A DNA stretch of 64,000 nucleotides from Synergistaceae bacterium (GTDB taxonomy: Bacteria; Synergistota; Synergistia; Synergistales; Aminobacteriaceae), in assembly GCA_031277095.1 (NCBI GenBank), contig JAISLU010000071.1, positions 47,843-111,842 of the forward strand. The letters run 5' to 3'. The notes under the pieces were generated by a model, which saw only the letters and a list, made by a program, of their open reading frames with translations, was not told the DNA's origin and searched no databases. This document shows, in pieces, positions 59,768 through 64,000 of this stretch. Within the stretch, counting starts at the first letter, position 1; the number at the start of each line of letters is the position of its first letter. Position numbers and translations under genes: made by a program.

Positions 59768-61012
59768 TTAAGGTTTACGAGTACGGTCCAACCCAGCGTA
59801 GACGAGATCCCAGAACTTGTCTCCATCCACCGCGTTGACAATGCGAACTTTTTGCGTTCCGACAGGACCTTGATTCGCGTAACCTAGGCTTCTGCCGTAG
59901 TCGATATTGTAATTGGTGTCGACGTCGATCCACCAATCGAAATATCCGGTTGCGTCCAGGTTTTCGTCGTAAGGCAAAACGATGTCGTTGTTATCGATCT
60001 CGCCGATCAGGATGCCCGCGGTTATGGCATCCCATACGTAAGAATCTGCCGTAGAACCGGGAGCGGCGAAAGCGGCGTATTTTTTCTCGAACATCGCTTT
60101 GATGCCGGGGGCGATACCGGGCAAATTGACGATTTTTTTATACTCTTTGGGGGTAAAGTGCAGTTTTTTGCATGCGTCGAGCGGTACGACGTACTGAGTG
60201 ATCTTATCTTCGCCTAAGGCGGTTTTGCCCCATGGAGTACGCAGGGCGAACTTCGCGGCCTCCGGATCGAACCACCAGTTGAACTCACCCGCCGGAGTCG
60301 TGTTGCCCGCTACGTTTATCGCGCCTCCCATGTAAATGACCTTCTTGACCTTGGAAATGATGGTCGGGTCCAGCATCACGGCCATTTGAAGATTCGTGCA
60401 GGGCCCGATGGCGACAATCGTTATTTCGTCGGGATATTTGTTCACCATTTCGACGATGAACTCGGAGGCGTGCCGATACTTTCCGCGGAAACCCCCTCCC
60501 TCATTTTTTTCGAGGTCGTATTTGGGCTCTTCGCCGTAATTCGCTTTATAAACGGTCTTCCACCCCAATTCCGGAGAAGGGTCGACCGGCTCCTTGTGAC
60601 CCCAGGACGAAAATGCTCCGGCATAGGTGAATTCCCCGATTCCAAAGAGTTTGCTCTCGTAACCGGACCATTCCAGCCCCGTGACCGAGGGAGGCGCGAC
60701 TGCCTCGTAACGCCCTGCCCTCATCGGCCATCGGGCTCCCGCCACAATAGGCACGTCCTTCAGGCCGGCGAATTCCAGTTGGCGAATACCGGCGGAAAGC
60801 CCGTCTTGAAGCCACTGGTTGCCCGCCACGACCGTCACGCCCAAGAGTTCGATCTTGGGGTGATTCGCCAACATAAGCATCGCCACGCCATCGTCGAAAA
60901 GCTCCACCATATCCGAATCCAAAATAACTTTTTCCCCAGAAAGCGCCGAGTGGGTTCCAGTTAAAACGACAAACACCATCAAGAAACTTGCAATCAAGGT
61001 TTTACATCTCAC
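59768..61012 (-). CDS. Exported inosine/uridine-type nucleoside hydrolase
   Basis: Hydrolyses the N-glycosidic bond of nucleosides to base plus ribose. 414 residues with a signal peptide (about 1-25, LIASFLMVFVVLTGTHSALSG). The Ca-binding Asp motif is DSDMVELFDDGVAM, a two-residue-longer form of the usual DxDxxxDD. Also seen: LGVTVVAGNQWL, IVAIGPCTNLQMAVMLD, INVAGNTTPAGEFNWWFDPEAA, DSYVWDAITAGIL. I chose GTG 61012, 9 nt after AGGAGGC; the upstream codons overlap the ribosome site. It lies between an ABC permease and ribokinase, where such operons often have a sugar-binding protein. Secreted nucleoside hydrolases are known; coupling to this transporter is inferred. Confidence 0.93.
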   Translation of the reverse strand: MRCKTLIASFLMVFVVLTGTHSALSGEKVILDSDMVELFDDGVAMLMLANHPKIELLGVTVVAGNQWLQDGLSAGIRQLEFAGLKDVPIVAGARWPMRAGRYEAVAPPSVTGLEWSGYESKLFGIGEFTYAGAFSSWGHKEPVDPSPELGWKTVYKANYGEEPKYDLEKNEGGGFRGKYRHASEFIVEMVNKYPDEITIVAIGPCTNLQMAVMLDPTIISKVKKVIYMGGAINVAGNTTPAGEFNWWFDPEAAKFALRTPWGKTALGEDKITQYVVPLDACKKLHFTPKEYKKIVNLPGIAPGIKAMFEKKYAAFAAPGSTADSYVWDAITAGILIGEIDNNDIVLPYDENLDATGYFDWWIDVDTNYNIDYGRSLGYANQGPVGTQKVRIVNAVDGDKFWDLVYAGLDRTRKP

Positions 61013-61063
61013 TTTTTTCGTGCCTCCTAAAAGTTTCGACAAAACGAAACGGCCGTTGCTGGC

Positions 61064-62035
61064 TTACGACAGCGTAAGAGAAAGTTTCGCCCTGTAAGTA
61101 TCCAGGACCACGGCACCCACGATGATCGCCCCGGTCACGATCTGCCGCGCGAAATCGCTCATCCCCAGAAGCAAGAGGCCGTTGTTCAGAACGCCGATGA
61201 TGGCCGCGCCGAAGAGGGTCCCCATAAGGCTTCCCTTTCCGCCGCTCATACTGGTGCCCCCTATGACCACCGCGGCTATGGCGGACAGCTCGAACCCGTT
61301 GCCCAGTATGGGGGAGGCGATGTTTAACCGCAGCATGTACAAAATTGCCGCCATGCCCACCGTCGCCCCGCATATGACAAACGCGGCGACTTTATAGATT
61401 TTCGTGTTGTGCCCGGAAAGCCGGACCGCTTCTTCGTTGTTTCCGATGGCGTAGATCATGCGCCCGAAGACGGTCTTTTCCAGAATGAAGTGCCCCACCG
61501 CCACCAGGAGTATGGCCATCATGAAGATGACGGGTATCCCAAAGCAGGAGAGGGTCCCGAAAGAGTTGAACGCCCTGGGAAAGGAGAAGATCGTCCGGGA
61601 TCCGCTCACCTGCAGCGCCGCGCCGCGGGCCATGTTCAGCATCCCCAGAGTGACGACGAAAGAGTGTATTTTCCACCGCTCGCAGACCCAACCGTTGAAA
61701 AGGCCGCATGCCATGCCCGCCGCCATCGAGGCCAGCACGGCCAGAAAGATGGCGCTTCCCGGAGGGAGGGACTTTTCTGTAATGACCAAACCGGCGAGGA
61801 TCGTACACAGAGCCAGCACCGAACCCACGGACAGGTCTATCCCTCCCAAGAGGATCACGAAGGTCATCCCCACCGCTATCACCGTGTTGATGCTTATTTG
61901 AGTGAAAATATTCGAGATGTTGTTGATGGACGCGAAGGCCGGAACGAAATAGGAGAACAGAAAGCAGAGCAGTACAAGAACCAACCCGATCCCGGCCTCG
62001 TTGAGCATCAGATAGACGATGCGCTTGGTGTTCAT
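61064..62035 (-). CDS. Ribose/nucleoside-type ABC transporter permease (RbsC family)
   Basis: 323 residues with about 8-10 hydrophobic helices, BPD_transp_2 family. Typical segments: VGMTFVILLGGIDLSVGSVLAL near the N-terminus, NGWVCERWKIHSFVVTLGMLNMARG, ERM-like GRMIYAIGNNEEAVRLSGHNTKIYK (the EAA-like loop), and AIAAVVIGGTSMSGGKGSLMGTLFGA. The ATG at 62035 overlaps the ATPase stop as ATGA. Forms a single transporter with the ATPase upstream and leads to the nucleoside hydrolase after 51 bp. Substrate class is ribose or another pentose; that it is ribose is inferred from the ribokinase in the operon. Confidence 0.92.
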   Translation of the reverse strand: MNTKRIVYLMLNEAGIGLVLVLLCFLFSYFVPAFASINNISNIFTQISINTVIAVGMTFVILLGGIDLSVGSVLALCTILAGLVITEKSLPPGSAIFLAVLASMAAGMACGLFNGWVCERWKIHSFVVTLGMLNMARGAALQVSGSRTIFSFPRAFNSFGTLSCFGIPVIFMMAILLVAVGHFILEKTVFGRMIYAIGNNEEAVRLSGHNTKIYKVAAFVICGATVGMAAILYMLRLNIASPILGNGFELSAIAAVVIGGTSMSGGKGSLMGTLFGAAIIGVLNNGLLLLGMSDFARQIVTGAIIVGAVVLDTYRAKLSLTLS

Positions 62036-63549
62036 TCCGCGTCGCTCCCTTCATGCGATACCCGATACGCGTATTCCAAAATTTTCTCCTGCTGGAAGTC
62101 GCGGCGCAAAACCTCGCCGGACACGGCGCCGTTGGAGAAAACCACGATCCTGTGACAGATACCGACGAGTTCGTTCAGGTCCGAGGAGACGATCACAATT
62201 CCCTTGCCCTCCGCGAGAAGCCGCCAGAGAAGCAAGTATATCTCGTATTTCGCCCCCACGTCGATGCCCCGGGTGGGCTCGTCGAAGATCAGCACCCTGG
62301 CGTCCCGGAGAATCCACTTCGCCAGAACCACCTTCTGCTGGTTCCCCCCCGACAGGTTCCGAGTCAACTGGAGCATGGACGGCGTCTTTATGGCCAGCTC
62401 GGTCGCCATATTTTCGGCCGCGGCCCGTTCCTTTTTTTTGTCGATCAACCCCAAACGCGAGAATTTATCCAGGGCGGCCAGGGAAATATTGGCCTCCACG
62501 GACATGTCCAGAACGAGCCCCTGAGATTTTCTGTCCTCGGTGAGCAGACATATCCCCTCCCTCACCGCGTCCCCCGGCGACGCGACGTTCAGTAGCCTGC
62601 CCTCCAGGGACACCGAGCCGCCGAATTTTTTGTCCGCGCCGAAAACGGCTCTCACCGTTTCTGTTCTCCGGGAACCCACAAGTCCCGAAATCCCCAAGAT
62701 CTCTCCTTTTTTCAAATGGAAGGATATCTCGTGCGGGCTGCTGGCGATACGAAGGCCCTTCACCTCCAGCAGCGGTTCGTCGGTGGGCTCGGGAGAATCC
62801 ATAAAAGGGTATTCGGCGTCCATTTGCCGTCCCACCATCATGGAGACGATCCGGGGAATGTCGATCTCCTCGGTTTTCTTCGTACCCACAAGTTCCCCGT
62901 TGCGCAGAACCGTGATACGGTCGCCGATCTCGTAGATCTCCTTCAGGTGGTGGGAGATGTAAATGACGGTCAGTCCCTGTCGTTTCTCGGTTCTGATGAT
63001 CTCGAAAAGGCGGGAAATCTCCCCGGGGGACAAGGTGGCTGTAGGCTCGTCCAGAATCAGCACCCGACACTTGGAGGACACGGCTTTGGCGATCTCCACA
63101 AGCTGCATCTGGGCCACGCCCAAAAGCTCCACCGGCGCCCAGGGGTCCACGTCCAACCCTACCCGCCTCAAGGTCTCCACCGCGTCCCGAAAGAGCTTTT
63201 TCCTGTCGACCCATATCCCTCCCCTGCGAGGGAGCCGGTCGAAAAAGATATTTTCGGCCACCGACAGATAGGAGAGAAGGTTGAACTCCTGATAGACCAC
63301 GCGAATGCCCTTGTCGATGGCCTCCCGGGGAGTGCGGGGGGAGTAGGGATCGCCGGCCAGGACCATCGTACCGCCGTCGGGGGCGTAAATACCGCAGATG
63401 ATTTTGATCAGCGTGGACTTGCCGGCCCCGTTTTCTCCCACCAAAACGTGGACCTCCCCCTTTCGGACGGATAGACTCACATCCGAAAGGGCCCGGACGC
63501 CGGGAAAATATTTCGACAGGTTCCGTATAGAAAGGATGTCCGGCTCCAT
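62032..63549 (-). CDS. Sugar ABC transporter ATP-binding protein, two-domain (RbsA family)
   Basis: 505 residues with two ABC cassettes. First: SIRNLSKYFPGVRAL, Walker A VGENGAGKSTLIKI, LGVAQMQLVEIAKAVS, Walker B VLILDEPTATL. Second: LEVKGLRIASS, a degenerate Walker A region (LGISGLVGSRRTETV), signature NLSGGNQQKVVLAKWI, Walker B VLIFDEPTRGIDVG. The degenerate site in one half is normal for RbsA/MglA ATPases. I chose ATG 63549 after GGGGGGT; the longer frame adds six residues with no support. One base separates it from the stop of the preceding gene. The ATPase stop overlaps the permease start by 4 bp. Confidence 0.93.
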   Translation of the reverse strand: MEPDILSIRNLSKYFPGVRALSDVSLSVRKGEVHVLVGENGAGKSTLIKIICGIYAPDGGTMVLAGDPYSPRTPREAIDKGIRVVYQEFNLLSYLSVAENIFFDRLPRRGGIWVDRKKLFRDAVETLRRVGLDVDPWAPVELLGVAQMQLVEIAKAVSSKCRVLILDEPTATLSPGEISRLFEIIRTEKRQGLTVIYISHHLKEIYEIGDRITVLRNGELVGTKKTEEIDIPRIVSMMVGRQMDAEYPFMDSPEPTDEPLLEVKGLRIASSPHEISFHLKKGEILGISGLVGSRRTETVRAVFGADKKFGGSVSLEGRLLNVASPGDAVREGICLLTEDRKSQGLVLDMSVEANISLAALDKFSRLGLIDKKKERAAAENMATELAIKTPSMLQLTRNLSGGNQQKVVLAKWILRDARVLIFDEPTRGIDVGAKYEIYLLLWRLLAEGKGIVIVSSDLNELVGICHRIVVFSNGAVSGEVLRRDFQQEKILEYAYRVSHEGSDAE

Positions 63550-63550
63550 T

Positions 63551-64000
63551 TCATACCCCCCAAACATGAATATCTCTTGCCGTGCCTATTTCCGGGCGTT
63601 GAATATGGTCGTAAATCTTTTCATCCCAGCCGCGCCCGGCTCGTTCGTCGCAGACAATCAAGTGGGCCTCCTCCGCTCCGGACTGTTCCGCGTAGCGGGC
63701 CGTCTGCTCCAATCCTTCGGAAAGCGCCCTCTCTGGGTCGTGAGAGGAAGGGCGGATCGTTTTCAGCTCCAGCACGATTCTTTGTTCACGCTGCTCCCGT
63801 CTGTCCGCGCCCCGAGGGTAGCGCCAGCGGACCAGCAGGTCCACGCGGCCGCTTCCCAATGCGTATTCCCGCCCGATCAGACCGCCGCCGTTGACGATCC
63901 GCTGTAAAAACGCCTGCAGCAATAATTGAAATCCCGCTTCTTTGTAGTCGAAACGCTCCAGCCAGCTCTCGGAGTTTTCTCTGAAAAACTGCTGAAAGGC
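63551..64000 (-). CDS. C-terminal part of a PD-(D/E)XK nuclease-like protein (runs off right edge)
   Basis: The frame is open from 64000 to a stop at 63551-63553 (149 residues). It contains GSGRVDLLVRW, then RIVLELKTIR, a D...ExK pair, followed by ALSEGLEQTARYAEQSG and AHLIVCDERAG, ending DIHVWGV. This is the layout of C-terminal PD-(D/E)XK domains attached to AAA-ATPase-like proteins of the DUF1703/AAA-like type that are abundant in anaerobic gut bacteria. The N-terminal ATPase, if present, is outside the window. The stop is one base from the ATPase start of the ribose-type transporter, which may be coincidental or reflect joint transcription. Confidence 0.7.
   Translation of the reverse strand, partial: AFQQFFRENSESWLERFDYKEAGFQLLLQAFLQRIVNGGGLIGREYALGSGRVDLLVRWRYPRGADRREQREQRIVLELKTIRPSSHDPERALSEGLEQTARYAEQSGAEEAHLIVCDERAGRGWDEKIYDHIQRPEIGTARDIHVWGV

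Noticed and set aside
1-64000. CRISPR arrays, tRNA or rRNA genes, insertion sequences, prophage
   Set aside because: Repeats seen are short tandem duplications without unique spacers; no tRNA-like T-loop signatures, rRNA segments, transposases or integrases were recognised by eye.

Overview
The window looks like a chromosomal segment of a Synergistota (Synergistetes) bacterium. The best evidence is three exported proteins (3940-1199, 20949-22961, 33307-32504) that end in a Gly-Gly-Gly-Cys motif, a hydrophobic stretch and a short basic tail. This matches the Synergist-CTERM sorting signal as I know it. The DNA is GC-rich, genes are tightly packed with many 1-4 bp overlaps, and GTG and TTG starts are common. 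I saw no rRNA, tRNA, CRISPR array, transposase or prophage.

Layout. 1-5.3 kb (minus): partial dus, coaX, a subtilisin-like Synergist-CTERM protease, rlmN. 5.4-17 kb (plus): an orphan histidine kinase, then an information-processing block of rlmH, ybaB, recR, sbcD, sbcC, yebC, ruvC, ruvA and ruvB. 17-20.9 kb: dicarboxylate/amino-acid symporter, PD-(D/E)XK-like protein, GntR regulator, nitroreductase. 20.9-25.4 kb: Ig-like/LRR Synergist-CTERM protein, a decayed HigBA-type toxin-antitoxin pair, a uridine-kinase-like nucleoside kinase. 25.6-33.3 kb: adenine deaminase, an AlbA_2/Schlafen-type protein with a Glu-Pro-Glu repeat, TauE/SafE transporter, hemerythrin-CheX fusion, proC, a third Synergist-CTERM protein. 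33.5-37.7 kb: divergent polA and gltX. 37.8-40.3 kb: an AT-richer patch with an M23 peptidase and two unrecognised genes. 40.4-50.7 kb (minus): hppA, then a peroxiredoxin-FIST-hybrid-kinase operon, rsmA, ybaK, a CDF transporter, patB. 51-58.8 kb (plus): SprA-like protein, membrane J-protein, cheW, PHP phosphoesterase, threonine aldolase, amidase, GerMN protein, rdgB. 58.8-63.5 kb (minus): a nucleoside/ribose operon of ATPase, permease, exported nucleoside hydrolase and ribokinase. The window ends inside a PD-(D/E)XK-type gene.

How genes work together. SbcCD, RecR, RuvABC and Pol I form a DNA repair set. The nucleoside hydrolase, ribose-type ABC transporter and ribokinase make a plausible nucleoside-scavenging route, complemented elsewhere by adenine deaminase and a nucleoside kinase. 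The peroxiredoxin, FIST and hybrid kinase genes are separated by only 16 and 36 bp and probably form one redox/sensing unit.

Most unusual signal. The window is full of very short tandem duplications, many of them perfect. Inside otherwise conserved genes (S8 protease, recR, sbcC, rdgB, threonine aldolase, polA, amidase) the clear periods are 9, 12, 15 or 18 bp, so frame is kept. Between genes the periods are 11, 13, 15 or 70 bp. There is also a dispersed repeat of about 48-76 bp in three copies, and a family of TCAGGGG-ended palindromes. All functional calls come from reading the sequence; no database search was run.
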